A stretch of DNA of 64,000 nucleotides from Actinomycetospora cinnamomea (GCF_003096675.1 NZ_QEKW01000006.1:62001-126000), one strand, 5' to 3'. Counted from the stretch's first letter, positions 9,434 through 19,625 are shown. Program-made: numbers and translations. Notes: a model not told the origin generated them from the sequence alone.

Positions 9434-10877
9434 AACGACCATCCAGGGGCTGATGGACGCGGTGGAGGCCGCGCCCGACGGACCGCATGTCGGCGCGTTC
9501 TTCGACTTCGACGGCACGGTCATCGCGGGCTACTCGGTGACCTCGTTCATGCGCCACCACGTCAGGAACCTCGACCTGCACCCGCGCACCACGCTCGAGA
9601 CGCTGGCCAGCGGCTGGCAGGGGCTGCACGACGAGGAGGACTTCCGCAAGTTCCTCGGCATCACGCTGCGCACCTGGGCGGGCCGCACGCCCGAGGAGCT
9701 CGAGAAGATCGGCAACAGGCTCTTCCGCGACGAGATCGGCCCGAGCGTCTACCCGGAGGCGTGGCGGCTGATCCGCGCGCACCTCGAGAAGGGCCACACC
9801 GTCGTGCTGGCGAGCTCGGCGACGCGCTTCCAGGTCGAACCCGCCGCGAAGGCCCTCGGCGTCGACCACACGATCTACACCGCGGTGGAGGTCGGCGAGG
9901 ACGGCACGCTCACCGGGCGCCCCGACGGCCGCTCGCCCTACGGCGAGGGCAAGGCCGCGGCGGTCAAGGAGTTCGCCGCCGCCCACGACGTCGACCTGGA
10001 CGCGAGCTTCGCCTACTCCAACGGCGGCGAGGACGTCCCGTTCCTGGCGACCGTGGCGCACCCGCGGGCGGTCAACCCCGGCGGCGCGCTGCGGCGGGCC
10101 GCCGCCGAGCGGGGCTGGCCGACGCTGGACTTCACCGGACGTCCCTGGACCACGCCGATCGAGGTCGCGCGCACGGCCGCGACGTTCGCCGGGATGATGG
10201 GCGGCTTCGCCACCGGCCTGGGGATCGGCCTGCTCGGGGGCTCGCGGCGCGCCGGGCTGAACCTCGGCATCGGTCTCGGTGGCGACCTCTCGCTGATGGC
10301 GTCGGGGGTCTCGCTCGACGTGCACGGGGCCCGGCACATCTGGGAGTCCCAGCCGGCGGTGTTCCTGTTCAACCACCAGAGCCAGCTCGACGTCCTCGTG
10401 CTCGGCGGCCTGCTGCGCGGCAACTTCGCACCGGTGGCCAAGAAGGAGCTCGCCAACGACGTGCTCTTCGGCGGGCTGATGCGCCTGCTGGAGACCGCGT
10501 TCGTCGACCGCGCCGACAACGCCCAGGCCCGCAAGGCCCTCGAGCCCGCCGTGGAGCGCCTGCGCCAGGGCACCTCGGTGGTCATCGCGCCCGAGGGCAC
10601 CCGCTCGCCCACCCCGACGCCCGGGCGGTTCAAGAAGGGTGCGTTCCACCTGGCCATGCAGGCCGGCGTGCCGATCGTGCCGCTGGTGTTCCGCAACACC
10701 GGCGAGCTGATGAGCCGCAACGCGATGATCATCCACCCGGGCGTGGTGCAGGTGGCCGTGCTGCCGCCCATCGACGTGTCGTCCTGGACCCGCGAGGACC
10801 TGGACGAGCGCATCGAGGAGGTCCGGCAGCTCTACATCGACACGCTCGCCCACTGGCCCGGCGACGGGGTGCGCTGA
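9420..10877 (+). CDS. plsC: HAD-IB hydrolase fused to 1-acyl-sn-glycerol-3-phosphate acyltransferase
   Basis: 485 residues from GTG 9420, with AGGAG about ten bases upstream. An N-terminal SerB-like HAD domain has the nucleophile motif FFDFDGT (D29, D31), then LASSATRF and SNGGEDVPFL. After a hydrophobic Gly-rich stretch (TGLGIGLLGG, ~255-265) comes a PlsC domain with NHQSQLD (H319-x4-D324), AFVDR and PEGTRS. It should convert lysophosphatidate to phosphatidate; the HAD part may dephosphorylate a lipid or phosphoserine-like substrate. The fusion is the usual form in mycobacteria. Confidence 0.9.
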   Translation: MSDPETTIQGLMDAVEAAPDGPHVGAFFDFDGTVIAGYSVTSFMRHHVRNLDLHPRTTLETLASGWQGLHDEEDFRKFLGITLRTWAGRTPEELEKIGNRLFRDEIGPSVYPEAWRLIRAHLEKGHTVVLASSATRFQVEPAAKALGVDHTIYTAVEVGEDGTLTGRPDGRSPYGEGKAAAVKEFAAAHDVDLDASFAYSNGGEDVPFLATVAHPRAVNPGGALRRAAAERGWPTLDFTGRPWTTPIEVARTAATFAGMMGGFATGLGIGLLGGSRRAGLNLGIGLGGDLSLMASGVSLDVHGARHIWESQPAVFLFNHQSQLDVLVLGGLLRGNFAPVAKKELANDVLFGGLMRLLETAFVDRADNAQARKALEPAVERLRQGTSVVIAPEGTRSPTPTPGRFKKGAFHLAMQAGVPIVPLVFRNTGELMSRNAMIIHPGVVQVAVLPPIDVSSWTREDLDERIEEVRQLYIDTLAHWPGDGVR

Positions 10878-10892
10878 CGCGGATGTGAGCCG

Positions 10893-11624
10893 TCAGGCAC
10901 CCCGGAACACCGGCGCCCGTTTCTCCGCCCGTGCGCGGCGGCCCTCGGCGAGGTCCTCGCTGGCCCAGCACGCGTCGAACGCCGCGGCCACCTCGTCGGG
11001 AACCGGTGCGTCCTCGAGCAGCCGGGCGACGGCGAGCTTGTTGTAGGCCAGCGTCAGGGGCGCCAGCGCGGCGATCTCTCCCGCCCAGGCCAGCGCGGTG
11101 TCCCGGTCGCCGACGCGGTCGACAAGGCCTGCGGCGCGGGCGGCGTCGTGGTCGAGGCGCTCGCAGCCCAGCAGGATGCGCCGCGCCGCCCCGCCGCCCG
11201 CGACGAGCGCCAGCCGCCGGATCGTCCACGGGTCCACGGCCAGCCCCAGCGCCGCGGTGGGCAGCCCGAACACGCCCGCGGTGTCGACCACGCGCAGGTC
11301 GGCGGCCAGCGCGAGCTGGGTGCCCGCCCCGATCGCGGGGCCGTGGACGGCGGCCACGACGGGCACCGGGACCTCGGCGAGCCGGTGCAGCATCCCGTAG
11401 AGCGCGGCGAGGAAGTCGGTGTCGCCGACGGTGTCGAGGTCGGCGCCGGAGCAGAACGCCGTGCCCTCGCCGCTGAGCACGAGCACCCGGGCACCGTCGG
11501 CCACCGCCGCGTCGACGGCGGCGTGGAGGTCGCGGCAGTGCTCGGTGTCGAGGGCGTTGCGCCGCTCGGTGCGGTCGAGGCGGATCTCGTGGACGCCGGC
11601 GTCGTGGCGGTGGGTGCCGATCAC
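10893..11624 (-). CDS. Enoyl-CoA hydratase/isomerase family protein
   Basis: Start set at GTG 11624 (VIGTHRHDAGVHEIRLDR), the first start in frame that gives a normal crotonase N-terminus; 243 residues. Crotonase features: RTERRNALD, the CoA-binding SGEGTAFCSGADLD, and the oxyanion-hole segment VHGPAIGAGTQLALAADLR. The first catalytic Glu position reads Ala in GPAIGAGTQL, so activity may not be classical hydration. A crotonase (echA14) also lies near plsB2/plsC in M. tuberculosis. The gene lies 19 bases downstream of the methyltransferase gene on the same strand, probably one operon. Confidence 0.82.
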   Translation of the reverse strand: MIGTHRHDAGVHEIRLDRTERRNALDTEHCRDLHAAVDAAVADGARVLVLSGEGTAFCSGADLDTVGDTDFLAALYGMLHRLAEVPVPVVAAVHGPAIGAGTQLALAADLRVVDTAGVFGLPTAALGLAVDPWTIRRLALVAGGGAARRILLGCERLDHDAARAAGLVDRVGDRDTALAWAGEIAALAPLTLAYNKLAVARLLEDAPVPDEVAAAFDACWASEDLAEGRRARAEKRAPVFRGA

Positions 11625-11643
11625 GGGGTCATCACGGGCGCGA

Positions 11644-12447
11644 TCATCCCCGGACGCGGCGCACCCGCGCGAGCACACCCCACAGCCCGCTCCCGGTGAC
11701 TTCCGGGTCCGCCGCCGGGTCGTCGAGCGCCCACTCCGGCGCCGACGTCCATCCGGGGCCCACGAGCTCCGTGCCCTCCAACCACGCAGCCATGTCCTCG
11801 GGGTCGCGCAGGGCGGGCGCGTAGGACCAGCCCGTGTGCGGGATGGCGCGCCAGGCCACCAGCTCCGGACGCCCGCGACCGGTCGGGTGGGTGACGGCGA
11901 GCGCGCTGCCCGGCGCGACCGCGTCGCGGTACCGCCGCAACGTCGCGCGCGCGGTCTCGTCGTCGAGCGCGCTGAGCACGCCCACCGCCAGGACGGCGAC
12001 CGGCCGGCGGAGGTCGACGAGCTCCCGCACTCCCGGGGTGGCCAGGACGGCGTCGACGTCGGTGAGGTCGGCGTGCTCCACGGCCACACCTGGCACCCCG
12101 GCGGCGATCCGGGAGGCGAGGGCCACGGCCTCGGCGTCGCGGTCGACGTAGACGACGCGCGGGGCGGTCACGTGTCGAGCCGCGACGGCGTGCACGGGGT
12201 CGACGGTCGGCAGCCCCGACCCGAGCTCCAGGAACTGGTCGACGCCGCTCTCGGCGAGATGGCGCACCACCGTCCGCGAGAAGCGGCGGAGGTCATGGCA
12301 GAGCCGACCCATGCCCGACACCACGCGGTCGATCTCGTCGGCGAACTCGCAGTCCACGACGAGGTGGTCGGTCCCCCCGAGGAAGTGGTCGAAGATCCTG
12401 GCGCCGTTCGGCGTCGGCCCCGCCAGTTCCGGTGGCTCCTCGCGCAC
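11644..12447 (-). CDS. SAM-dependent methyltransferase, PF04672 (DUF574) type
   Basis: 267 residues from GTG 12445-12447. The start resembles this actinomycete-specific family (PTPNGARIFDHFLGGTDHLVVD), which usually begins with an asparagine-tyrosine/phenylalanine motif followed by RxxDxxLGGxxN. SAM-binding parts are FLELGSGLPT (motif I), VVYVDRDAEAV (acidic end of beta 2) and VAVLAVGVLSAL. The substrate is unknown. It is followed by the crotonase gene on the same strand and is divergent from an S9 peptidase with 91 bases between. Confidence 0.85.
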   Translation of the reverse strand: MREEPPELAGPTPNGARIFDHFLGGTDHLVVDCEFADEIDRVVSGMGRLCHDLRRFSRTVVRHLAESGVDQFLELGSGLPTVDPVHAVAARHVTAPRVVYVDRDAEAVALASRIAAGVPGVAVEHADLTDVDAVLATPGVRELVDLRRPVAVLAVGVLSALDDETARATLRRYRDAVAPGSALAVTHPTGRGRPELVAWRAIPHTGWSYAPALRDPEDMAAWLEGTELVGPGWTSAPEWALDDPAADPEVTGSGLWGVLARVRRVRG

Positions 12448-12538
12448 CCGTCAGCCCCCCTGATCCGTTGCGCTCCCATCCTCTCCCACCGCCGGGTCCA
12501 CGCGGCGGCCGCGGCACACCGGCGGGCAGGATCAGGGC

Positions 12539-14419
12539 ATGACGTCGTCGCCCGCCCGCCGCCCCGACCCGGTCCCGGACGTTCCCGAGGCCCTGTTCGC
12601 CGACCCGGGCGTCGAGGCCCGCTGGCGGGGCCGGTTCACCGCGGCGCGCGTGTCGGTGCCCGACTGGGCCCGCGACGCCCCCGACCGCAGCGTCTACTCC
12701 TCCAACGCCACGGGGACCTGGGAGATCTACGCCTGGGACCGCGCCGCCGACACCCACCGCCGGGTCACCGACCGCCCGCACGGCACGCGCGGGGGCGCGG
12801 CGAGCACCGACGGCACCGCGATCTGGTGGTTCGACGACACCGACGGCGACGAGTTCGGCGTCTGGGTCCGCGAGCCGTTCGAGGGCGGTGACGCCGTGCC
12901 CGCGGTGGCGGGCGCCGTCGCGGGTTACCCGGCCGGCCTGGACCTGGGCCGGCGGACCGTCGCCGTCGGCTGGTCGACCGACGACGGCTCGACGCTGGCG
13001 GTGAGCGAGGACGATGGTTCGGGATTCGGCGAGGCCCGCGTCCTCTACGCCCACACCGAGGACGCGGGCATCGGCGCGCTGTCACGCGACGAGACGCTGC
13101 TGGCCATCTCGCACGCCGAGCACGGCGACTCTCGCCACCCCGCGGTGCGGGTGGTGCGCGTCGCGGACGGCGGCACGGTCGGCGAGCGGCACGACGGGGA
13201 GGGACCCGACGGACAGGGACGGGGCCTCGACCCCATCGAGTTCGCGCCCGTCGAGGGCGACCAGCGCCTGCTCGTCGGCCACGAGCGCCGCGGCCGGGAC
13301 GAGCTGCTGATCTGGGACCTCGCGACCGACACCGAGACCGAGCTGGACATCGGCCTGCCCGGCGACCTCTCGGCCGGCTTCTACCCCGACGCCACCGCCC
13401 TGCTCGTCGCCCACACCCGCGCCGGCCGCACCACCCTGCACCGCTACGACCTCGCGACCGGTGAGCTCGGTGACCTGCCCACCGCACCGGGTTCGGTCGG
13501 CGGCGCCGACGTGCGCCCCGACGGCACCATCGAGTACGGCTGGTCGTCGGCGGCGTACCCGTCGTCGGTGCGGGCGCTGCGCCCCGACGGCACCGACACC
13601 GAGCTGCTCGCCCCGCCCGGGGACTGGCCCGCGCCCTCGGTCGCCCTCGACGACGCGTGGGTGGACGGCCCCGGCGGCTCCGTCCACGCGCTGTGGACGC
13701 GGCCCGACGGGACCACCGGCCCGGTCCCGACCGTCTTCATGATCCACGGCGGGCCCCAGGCGGCCGACGAGGACCGCTGGTCGCCGGTGCGCGCGGTGTG
13801 GGTCGACGCCGGCTTCGCCGTGGTGCACGTGAACTACCGCGGCTCGTCGGGCTACGGCTCGGCGTGGCGGGACGCGATCGAGGGGCGACCGGGCACCACC
13901 GAGCTCGAGGACATCGCCGCGGTGCACGACTGGGCCGTGTCGACGGGGCTCGCCGACCCGGCCGCGTGCGTGCTCGAGGGCTGGTCGTGGGGCGGCTACC
14001 TGACGCTGCTCGGCCTGGGCCGCCAGCCCGAGCGTTGGGCCGTGGGCTGCGCGGGCGTGCCGGTGGCCGACTACCTCGCGGCCTACGCCGACGAGATGGA
14101 ACCCCTGCGCGCCTTCGACCGCTCGCTGTTCGGCGGCTCGCCGACCGAGGTGCCCGAGCGCTACCGCGAGGCCTCGCCGCTGACGTGGGTGGACGCGGTG
14201 CGGGCGCCGGTGCTCGTCCTGGCCGGCGAGAACGACCCGCGCTGTCCCATCCGACAGATCGACAACTACCTCGACGCCCTCGCCGAACGGGGCCGGGAGT
14301 ACGCGATGGTGCGCTACGACGCCGGGCACGGCTCGCTGGTCGTGGCCGAGACGCTCCGCCACACCGTCGCCGAGATCGCCTTCGCCCGCCGGGCCCTGGG
14401 CCTGCCCGTCCCGGCCTGA
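12539..14419 (+). CDS. S9-family serine peptidase (prolyl oligopeptidase/acylaminoacyl peptidase type)
   Basis: 626 residues from ATG 12539, no signal peptide, so cytoplasmic. Residues ~45-370 form repeated propeller-like blades (YSSNATGTWEIYAWD, GADVRPDGTIEYGWSS). The alpha/beta-hydrolase domain carries the triad: GWSWGG with Ser483, GENDPRCP with Asp566 and AGHGS with His597. HGGPQAADEDRW forms the oxyanion region. It should cleave short peptides or remove blocked N-terminal residues; specificity is not visible. Followed by a bidirectional terminator shared with dps. Confidence 0.9.
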   Translation: MTSSPARRPDPVPDVPEALFADPGVEARWRGRFTAARVSVPDWARDAPDRSVYSSNATGTWEIYAWDRAADTHRRVTDRPHGTRGGAASTDGTAIWWFDDTDGDEFGVWVREPFEGGDAVPAVAGAVAGYPAGLDLGRRTVAVGWSTDDGSTLAVSEDDGSGFGEARVLYAHTEDAGIGALSRDETLLAISHAEHGDSRHPAVRVVRVADGGTVGERHDGEGPDGQGRGLDPIEFAPVEGDQRLLVGHERRGRDELLIWDLATDTETELDIGLPGDLSAGFYPDATALLVAHTRAGRTTLHRYDLATGELGDLPTAPGSVGGADVRPDGTIEYGWSSAAYPSSVRALRPDGTDTELLAPPGDWPAPSVALDDAWVDGPGGSVHALWTRPDGTTGPVPTVFMIHGGPQAADEDRWSPVRAVWVDAGFAVVHVNYRGSSGYGSAWRDAIEGRPGTTELEDIAAVHDWAVSTGLADPAACVLEGWSWGGYLTLLGLGRQPERWAVGCAGVPVADYLAAYADEMEPLRAFDRSLFGGSPTEVPERYREASPLTWVDAVRAPVLVLAGENDPRCPIRQIDNYLDALAERGREYAMVRYDAGHGSLVVAETLRHTVAEIAFARRALGLPVPA

Positions 14420-14429
14420 GACGCACGAC

Positions 14430-14458
14430 GGCCCGCCCGCGAGGGACGCGGGCGGGCC
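14430..14458. terminator. Bidirectional terminator between S9 peptidase and dps
   Basis: A perfect 12-bp stem, GGCCCGCCCGCG (14430-14441) with CGCGGGCGGGCC (14447-14458), around a 5-base loop in the gap between the two convergent genes. Confidence 0.8.
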
Positions 14459-14501
14459 GGGTGTCGGTGAGGCGGCTGGCGTTGAGGCGGGCCACAGCGG
14501 C

Positions 14502-14978
14502 TCAGGCCGTCTTGGCCTGCCACATCCAGTGGGCCTCCTCGAGCTTCGCCGTCTGGGCGATGAGCATGTCCTGCGTGATCGGGTCGGGCTCGTCGGTGAG
14601 CTCGACGCGCTCGCGCATGCGCTCGATCAGCCGCGCCAGCGTCTCGACGACCGCCTTGTTGACGTCCTCGACGTCGCGCCAGCCCTCCTCGGTGGTGGGG
14701 AGGCCGCTGGCCTTGGCGACGGTCTCGGCGCGCCCGTCGGGCGAGACGCCGATGGCGGCCGCGCGCTCGGCGGCCTCGTCGGTGTAGGTGCGCGCCAGCT
14801 CGACGAGCTCGTCGAGGTGCAGGTGCGCCTCTCGGAAGTTGCGGCCGACGACGTTCCAGTGCCACTGCTTCGCGGTCAGCGACAGGTCGACGAAGTCGGC
14901 CAGGCTCTCCTGAAGGACCCTGCCGACGGTCTGCTTGGCCTCGTCGGGCAACGGGCTGGAGATGGGTGCGGTGGCCAT
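14502..14978 (-). CDS. dps: Dps-family ferritin-like DNA-protection protein
   Basis: 158 residues from ATG 14978, chosen over an upstream GTG/ATG extension because GAGAGGAG lies at the right distance. Dps forms 12-mers that oxidise and store iron using peroxide and shield DNA. The inter-subunit ferroxidase ligands are present: KQWHWNVVG (His) and FREAHLHLDEL followed by AARTYTDEAAER-like helix residues (His, Asp, Glu). The helix LTDEPDPITQDMLIAQTAKLEEAHWMWQ matches the family end. It lies downstream of catalase and the Fur-type repressor on the same strand, so the region handles peroxide and iron; a hairpin separates it from katA. Confidence 0.93.
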   Translation of the reverse strand: MATAPISSPLPDEAKQTVGRVLQESLADFVDLSLTAKQWHWNVVGRNFREAHLHLDELVELARTYTDEAAERAAAIGVSPDGRAETVAKASGLPTTEEGWRDVEDVNKAVVETLARLIERMRERVELTDEPDPITQDMLIAQTAKLEEAHWMWQAKTA

Positions 14979-15052
14979 GTGGTGGTGACTCCTCTCACGA
15001 CCGTGTGCACGTCGTACTGGTGTCGGGTTCCCGGCGGGTCGCCGCGACACGC

Positions 15053-15090
15053 CGCGACCCGCCCCACAATTCAGCGTGGGACGGGTCGCG
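15053..15090 (-). terminator. Hairpin after catalase, before dps
   Basis: A 15-bp stem with one mismatch (CGCGACCCGCCCCAC at 15053-15067, GTGGGACGGGTCGCG at 15076-15090) and an 8-base loop, 23 bases after the catalase stop. It probably ends the fur-katA transcript. Confidence 0.7.
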
Positions 15091-15112
15091 GTTGTTCCTG
15101 CAGGGCCGGTGG

Positions 15113-16597
15113 TCAGCTCTGGCTGAGGACCTTCTGCTCCTTGCCGGTCAGCTCCCGGACCCGGGCCTCGACCCGCTCGCCCATGCCCTGGTCGATCGAC
15201 TTCCAGTAGTCGAACGCGCGGGCCAGCACATCGTCGCCGACGCCCTTGGCCAGGTGGCCCGAGACGTTCTCGACGAAGCGGTCACGGGCCGCGTCGTCCC
15301 AGACCTCCATCATCATGGTGCGGGCCTGGACCTCGTCGGTGTCCTCGGCGTGCGGCACGTAGGCCGCGCGCTGGATCTGGCCGTCGGAGTACCACGTCGG
15401 CGGCTGGATCGTCTCGGTGGTCTGCGGGCCGCCCTTCGTGTTGGGGGCGTACACCGGGTCCTTCGCGTTCACCACGCGCATCGCGCCGGCAACCGTGTAC
15501 GGGTGCGCCTGCGTGCCCCGCGGCGAGTTCACCGGAATCTGCTTGTAGTTGACGCCGAGGCGGGCACGGTGGGCGTCGGCGTAGGAGAACCCGCGGGCGA
15601 GCAGCATCTTGTCCGGCGACAGGCCCAGCCCCGGGGGCTGGTTGTTCGGCTCGAACGCGACCTGCTCGATCTCGGTGTGGTAGTCCTCCGGGTTCCGGTT
15701 CAGCGTCATCTTCCCGACCTCCTGCAGCGGGTAGTCGCCGTGCGGCCACACCTTGGTCAGGTCGAACGGGTTGAACCGGTAGGTCTTGGCGTCCTCGAAC
15801 GGCATGATCTGCACGTAGAGGGTCCACGACGGGTACTCGCCGCGCTCGATGGCCTCGTAGAGGTCGCGCTGGTGGTAGTCGGCGTCCTCACCGGCGAGAC
15901 GGCCGGCCTCCTCCTCGGTCAGGCACTCGACGCCCTGGTCGGTCTTGAAGTGGTACTTGACCCAGAACTCCTCGCCGGCCTCGTTGATCCACATGTACGT
16001 GTGGCTCGAGTAGCCGTTCATGTGGCGCCAGGTCCGCGGGATGCCGCGGTCGCCCATGAGCCACGTGACCTGGTGCTTCGACTCGGGCGAGAGGGTCCAG
16101 AAGTCCCACTGCATGTCGTGGTCGCGCAGGCCGTTGCGGGCCAGGCGCTTCTGCGACCGGATGAAGTTCTGGAACTTCATCGGGTCACGGACGAAGAAGA
16201 CCGGCGTGTTGTTGCCGACCATGTCCCAGTTGCCCTCGCGGGTCCACAGCTTGAGGGCGAAGCCGCGCGGGTCGCGCCAGGTGTCGGGGCTGCCGCGCTC
16301 CCCGGCGACGGTGGAGAACCGGATGATGCCCTCGGTGACCTCGCCGGGCTGGAACACCGCGGCCTTCGTGTAGGCAGTCACGTCCTGCGTGACCTCGAAC
16401 TTCAGGAACGCACCGCTGCCCTTGGCGTGCGGCTGGCGCTCCGGGATGCGCTCCCGGTTGAAGTTCGCCATCTGCTCGATCAGGTAGTGGTCCTGCAGGA
16501 CCAGCGGACCGTCGGTCCCGACCGTGGCGGAGAACTCGTGGCTCGGCGCCACGATCCCGGCGTCGTCGGTGGCGTGGGAGGGATTCGGGTTGGTCAC
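15113..16597 (-). CDS. katA: Monofunctional haem catalase
   Basis: 494 residues from GTG 16597, a start that overlaps the stop of the upstream Fur gene (GTGA). It decomposes hydrogen peroxide. Family residues are present: distal His57 in RQPHAKGSG, Asn129/130 in [12 protein letters not shown], and the proximal haem Tyr in [14 protein letters not shown]. Length fits the small-subunit catalase clade. It is translationally coupled to its likely repressor and followed by dps. Confidence 0.95.
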   Translation of the reverse strand: MTNPNPSHATDDAGIVAPSHEFSATVGTDGPLVLQDHYLIEQMANFNRERIPERQPHAKGSGAFLKFEVTQDVTAYTKAAVFQPGEVTEGIIRFSTVAGERGSPDTWRDPRGFALKLWTREGNWDMVGNNTPVFFVRDPMKFQNFIRSQKRLARNGLRDHDMQWDFWTLSPESKHQVTWLMGDRGIPRTWRHMNGYSSHTYMWINEAGEEFWVKYHFKTDQGVECLTEEEAGRLAGEDADYHQRDLYEAIERGEYPSWTLYVQIMPFEDAKTYRFNPFDLTKVWPHGDYPLQEVGKMTLNRNPEDYHTEIEQVAFEPNNQPPGLGLSPDKMLLARGFSYADAHRARLGVNYKQIPVNSPRGTQAHPYTVAGAMRVVNAKDPVYAPNTKGGPQTTETIQPPTWYSDGQIQRAAYVPHAEDTDEVQARTMMMEVWDDAARDRFVENVSGHLAKGVGDDVLARAFDYWKSIDQGMGERVEARVRELTGKEQKVLSQS

Positions 16598-17151
16598 GTT
16601 CGCCTCTCCTCGTGGTGGTGGCTCTCGTGCTGCGTGACGGGACGCCGTGCGGTCGTGGGACCGGCCAGGCCGACGCGTGCCGCGTGGCACGACGGACAGG
16701 TACCCCAGAACACGACCTCGGCCTCGTCGACGACGAAACCGCCGGCGTCCGACGGGGTCAGGCACGGGGGCTCGCCGACGACGCAGTCGACGTCGGCGGT
16801 CGCCCCGCACGACCGGCAGACCACGTGGTGGTGGTTGTCCCCGGTGCGCGTCTCGTACCGCGCCGCCGAGCCCGCCGGCTCGATGCGGCGGACCAGCCCG
16901 GCGTCCACGCACGCGGCGAGAACGTCGTAGACGGCCTGGGTGGACACCGACCCCAACCGGCTCCGCACCGCGGACGCGACGGCCTCGGCCGTCGAGTGCG
17001 GGTGCTCGCCGAGCACACCGAGCACCGCCTGGCGCGGAGCCGTGACCCGCAGGCCGGCCGCCCGCAGACGGGCACGGGGATCGGCCACGTGGTGACGCGG
17101 GTCCGCAGGGACCGGCACGTGGCCGTCCTCGGTACCGGTGCGTGGGGTCAT
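16594..17151 (-). CDS. furA: Fur/PerR-type peroxide-responsive repressor of catalase
   Basis: 185 residues from ATG 17151. Winged-helix region: [17 protein letters not shown] and [21 protein letters not shown]. Metal-binding half: [17 protein letters not shown] (regulatory His cluster and first CxxC) and [10 protein letters not shown] (second CxxC, structural zinc). In actinomycetes such proteins (FurA/CatR) repress their own operon with catalase and release DNA on peroxide. Its stop overlaps the catalase start by GTGA. A FurA-like operator lies directly upstream. Confidence 0.9.
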   Translation of the reverse strand: MTPRTGTEDGHVPVPADPRHHVADPRARLRAAGLRVTAPRQAVLGVLGEHPHSTAEAVASAVRSRLGSVSTQAVYDVLAACVDAGLVRRIEPAGSAARYETRTGDNHHHVVCRSCGATADVDCVVGEPPCLTPSDAGGFVVDEAEVVFWGTCPSCHAARVGLAGPTTARRPVTQHESHHHEERRT

Positions 17152-17160
17152 GATGGCCTC

Positions 17161-17189
17161 ACCGTGCCACCGAGACTGGAACGAGTCAA
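17161..17189 (-). promoter_or_regulatory. furA-katA promoter with FurA-type operator
   Basis: On the minus strand, 17189-17175 reads TTGACTCGTTCCAGT, close to the TTGACTnATTCCAG element I recall in mycobacterial and Streptomyces furA promoters. TTGACT serves as -35 and, 17 bases on, CACGGT (17166-17161) as a weak -10. This puts the RNA start almost on the furA ATG, so furA is probably leaderless. Confidence 0.6.
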
Positions 17190-17210
17190 GAAAAGGACGG
17201 CGAGCCCGGG

Positions 17211-18263
17211 TCAGCCCCGGACGAGCTCCTCGGCGATCTCGTAGGTGTTCAGCGCCGCGCCCTTGCGCAGGTTGTCGCCGCACACGAAGAAGTCGAGGGT
17301 GTTCGGGAAGTCGAGCGCCTGGCGCACGCGGCCGACGTAGGTGGGGTCCTCGCCGACGACGTCGACGGGGGTCGGGAAGCGCTTCGCCTCCGGCTCGTCG
17401 ACCAGCACGATCGAGGGCTGGGCGGCGAAGACCTGCTGCGCCGTGGCCACGTCGACCGGCCCGTCGAACGTCGCGTGCACCGCGATCGAGTGGGTGGTCA
17501 CCACGGGCACCCGCACGCACGTGGCCGAGACTCGGAGGTCGGGCAGGCCGAGGATCTTGCGGGACTCGTTGCGGACCTTGAGCTCCTCGGAGGTCCACCC
17601 CTCGTCCCGGAGCGAGCCCGCGAACGGGACCACGTTGAGCGCCAGCGGGACCCCGAACGGCGAGTCGGACGGCAGGCCGGCCGCCGCGATGGCCTCGGCG
17701 ACGTCACCGCGCCGGTTGCCGACGCCCTTGCCCGCCACGGCGGCGATCTCGGCCTGCAACCGGTCGATGCCCTCCTGGCCCGCGCCCGAGGCCGCCTGGT
17801 AGCTGGCGACGACCAGCGCGCGCAGCCCGAACGAACGGTGCAGCGCGCCCAGCGCCGCCATCATCGACAGCGTCGTGCAGTTGGGGTTCGAGATGATGCC
17901 CCTGGGCCGGTGGTGCACCTGCTCGGCGTTGACCTCGGGCACCACGAGCGGCACGTCCGGGTCCATGCGGAACGCGCCGGAGTTGTCGACGGCGATCGCG
18001 CCGCACTCGGCGGCCACCGGCGCCCACTCGGCACTGATCGCGTCCGGGGTGTCGAACATGGCGACGTCGACACCGTCGAACGCCTCGCGCGACAGCGCGA
18101 CCACCTCGACCTCCTCGCCGCGCACCCGCAACCGGCGGCCGGCCGAGCGGGGCGACGCGATCAGCCGGATCTCGCTCCACGGCACGGTCTCGCGCGCGTC
18201 GATGATGTCGATCATGACGGAGCCGACCGCTCCGGTGGCCCCGACGATGGCGAGCACGGTCAT
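17211..18263 (-). CDS. asd: Aspartate-semialdehyde dehydrogenase
   Basis: 350 residues from ATG 18263, with GAGGTGAACCG just upstream inside the end of lysC; only four bases separate the genes. It reduces aspartyl phosphate to the semialdehyde with NADPH, the branch point to lysine/diaminopimelate, methionine and threonine. Motifs: [10 protein letters not shown] (nucleotide), SNPNCTT with catalytic Cys129, [11 protein letters not shown] and [11 protein letters not shown] (His). lysC-asd order is the normal actinobacterial operon. Confidence 0.96.
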   Translation of the reverse strand: MTVLAIVGATGAVGSVMIDIIDARETVPWSEIRLIASPRSAGRRLRVRGEEVEVVALSREAFDGVDVAMFDTPDAISAEWAPVAAECGAIAVDNSGAFRMDPDVPLVVPEVNAEQVHHRPRGIISNPNCTTLSMMAALGALHRSFGLRALVVASYQAASGAGQEGIDRLQAEIAAVAGKGVGNRRGDVAEAIAAAGLPSDSPFGVPLALNVVPFAGSLRDEGWTSEELKVRNESRKILGLPDLRVSATCVRVPVVTTHSIAVHATFDGPVDVATAQQVFAAQPSIVLVDEPEAKRFPTPVDVVGEDPTYVGRVRQALDFPNTLDFFVCGDNLRKGAALNTYEIAEELVRG

Positions 18264-18267
18264 CGGT

Positions 18268-18786
18268 TCACCTCCCCGTTCCGGCGTGGACGACCGCTTC
18301 CTCGTCGCCCCCGAGGTCGAAGGCGGCGTGCAGCGCGCGTACGGCGTCGTCGAGCTGGGTGTCGCGGATGAGCGCGGAGATGCGGATCTCCGAGGTGTTC
18401 ATCATCTCGATGTTCACGCCCGCCTCGGCGAGGCACTCGCAGAACGTGGCGGTGACCCCGGGATGGCTGCGCATGCCCGCGCCGACCAGCGCCACCTTGC
18501 CGACGTGCTCGTCGTAGAGCACGTCCTCGTGGCCGACCTCGCCCTGCACGGCGCCGAGCGCCTCGACCGCTCGGGGTCCGTCCTTGACCGGCAGCGTGAA
18601 GGTGACGTCGGTCTTGCCCGTCTGCAGGTGTGACACGTTCTGCAGCACCATGTCGATGTTGACCTCGACGTCCGCGACCGCCCGGAAGATCCGCGCCGCG
18701 TAGCCGGGCCGGTCGGGCACCCCGACCACGGTCACCTTCGCCTCGGACCGGTCGTGCGCGACGCCGGTGAGGACCGCCTGTTCCAC
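18268..18786 (-). CDS. lysC: Aspartate kinase beta (regulatory) subunit from an internal start
   Basis: In the same frame as lysC, GTG 18786 ([18 protein letters not shown]) is preceded by GAGGAG at 18793-18798, six bases upstream. The position and first residues match the known beta-subunit start of the C. glutamicum ask gene (MEEAVLTGVATDKSEAKV). The product is the ACT-domain half, 172 residues, which assembles with alpha into the allosteric enzyme. Confidence 0.75.
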   Translation of the reverse strand: MEQAVLTGVAHDRSEAKVTVVGVPDRPGYAARIFRAVADVEVNIDMVLQNVSHLQTGKTDVTFTLPVKDGPRAVEALGAVQGEVGHEDVLYDEHVGKVALVGAGMRSHPGVTATFCECLAEAGVNIEMMNTSEIRISALIRDTQLDDAVRALHAAFDLGGDEEAVVHAGTGR

Positions 18787-19533
18787 GCTCAGCTCCTCGA
18801 TGGACCCGACGATGGTCGTGCCGGGCTTGTCGTTGTACGACGACCGCACCCGCAGCGGGACGTTCTCGCGCCGCGCGTACTCCACCGCGCGCAGGTGCAG
18901 GACCTTGGCCCCGCACGCGGCCATCTCGAGCATCTCCTCGTAGGTGATCCGCTCGAGCAGCTTCGCGTTCGGGACGATCCGCGGGTCGGCCGAGTAGACG
19001 CCGTCGACGTCGGTGTAGATCTCGCAGACATCGGCCCTCATGGCCGCGGCCATGGCCACCGCGGTGGTGTCCGACCCGCCGCGCCCGAGCGTCGTGATCT
19101 CACGGGTGTCCGCGCTGACGCCCTGGAACCCCGCCACCAGCGCGATGTGGTCCTCGGCGAGGGCGGTGTGGATGCGCCCCGGCGTCACGTCGACGATGCG
19201 GGCGTCGCCGTGCTTGCCGGTGGTGATCATGCCGGCCTGCGAGCCCGTGAACGAGCGCGCCCGCCCGCCCAGGGCGTTGATGGCCATGGCCAGCAGCGCG
19301 TTGGAGATGCGCTCGCCCGAGGTCAGCAGCATGTCCAGCTCGCGCGGCGGCGGGCTGGGATGGACCTGCATCGCGAGGTCGGTCAGCTCGTCGGTGGTGT
19401 CACCCATCGCGGACGCGACGACGACCACGTCGTGGCCGTCCTTGCCGGTTCGGACGATGCGCTCGGCCACCCGGCGGATGCGCTCCGCGTCCTGGACGGA
19501 CGAGCCGCCGAACTTCTGGACGACGAGTGCCAC
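18268..19533 (-). CDS. lysC: Aspartate kinase, alpha subunit
   Basis: 421 residues from GTG 19533 with GGAGG nine bases upstream; a TAGGGT hexamer at 19573-19578 may be the -10. It phosphorylates aspartate in the first step of the lysine/threonine/methionine pathway. N-terminal kinase: KFGGSSVQ and [14 protein letters not shown]. The C-terminal pair of ACT domains includes [16 protein letters not shown] and [10 protein letters not shown], which bind the feedback inhibitors lysine and threonine. An internal start produces the beta subunit, as in Corynebacterium. Confidence 0.96.
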   Translation of the reverse strand: MALVVQKFGGSSVQDAERIRRVAERIVRTGKDGHDVVVVASAMGDTTDELTDLAMQVHPSPPPRELDMLLTSGERISNALLAMAINALGGRARSFTGSQAGMITTGKHGDARIVDVTPGRIHTALAEDHIALVAGFQGVSADTREITTLGRGGSDTTAVAMAAAMRADVCEIYTDVDGVYSADPRIVPNAKLLERITYEEMLEMAACGAKVLHLRAVEYARRENVPLRVRSSYNDKPGTTIVGSIEELSVEQAVLTGVAHDRSEAKVTVVGVPDRPGYAARIFRAVADVEVNIDMVLQNVSHLQTGKTDVTFTLPVKDGPRAVEALGAVQGEVGHEDVLYDEHVGKVALVGAGMRSHPGVTATFCECLAEAGVNIEMMNTSEIRISALIRDTQLDDAVRALHAAFDLGGDEEAVVHAGTGR

Positions 19534-19625
19534 CGCGACTGACCTCCACCTGCGGGCCGAGCTGTCCGTACGACCCTATCGGAGGCGCCGGCGATCACGA
19601 GGTGGTCGGCGCCACGCCGCCGACG

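Noticed and set aside
6908-9523. An 871-codon open frame antisense to plsB2
   Set aside because: Composition is typical of an antisense shadow and plsB2 has clear motifs and codon usage on the other strand.
11625-12089. Upstream extension of the enoyl-CoA hydratase frame
   Set aside because: It runs antisense-frame-like through the methyltransferase gene with Arg/Ser/Trp-rich sequence; GTG 11624 gives the normal crotonase start.
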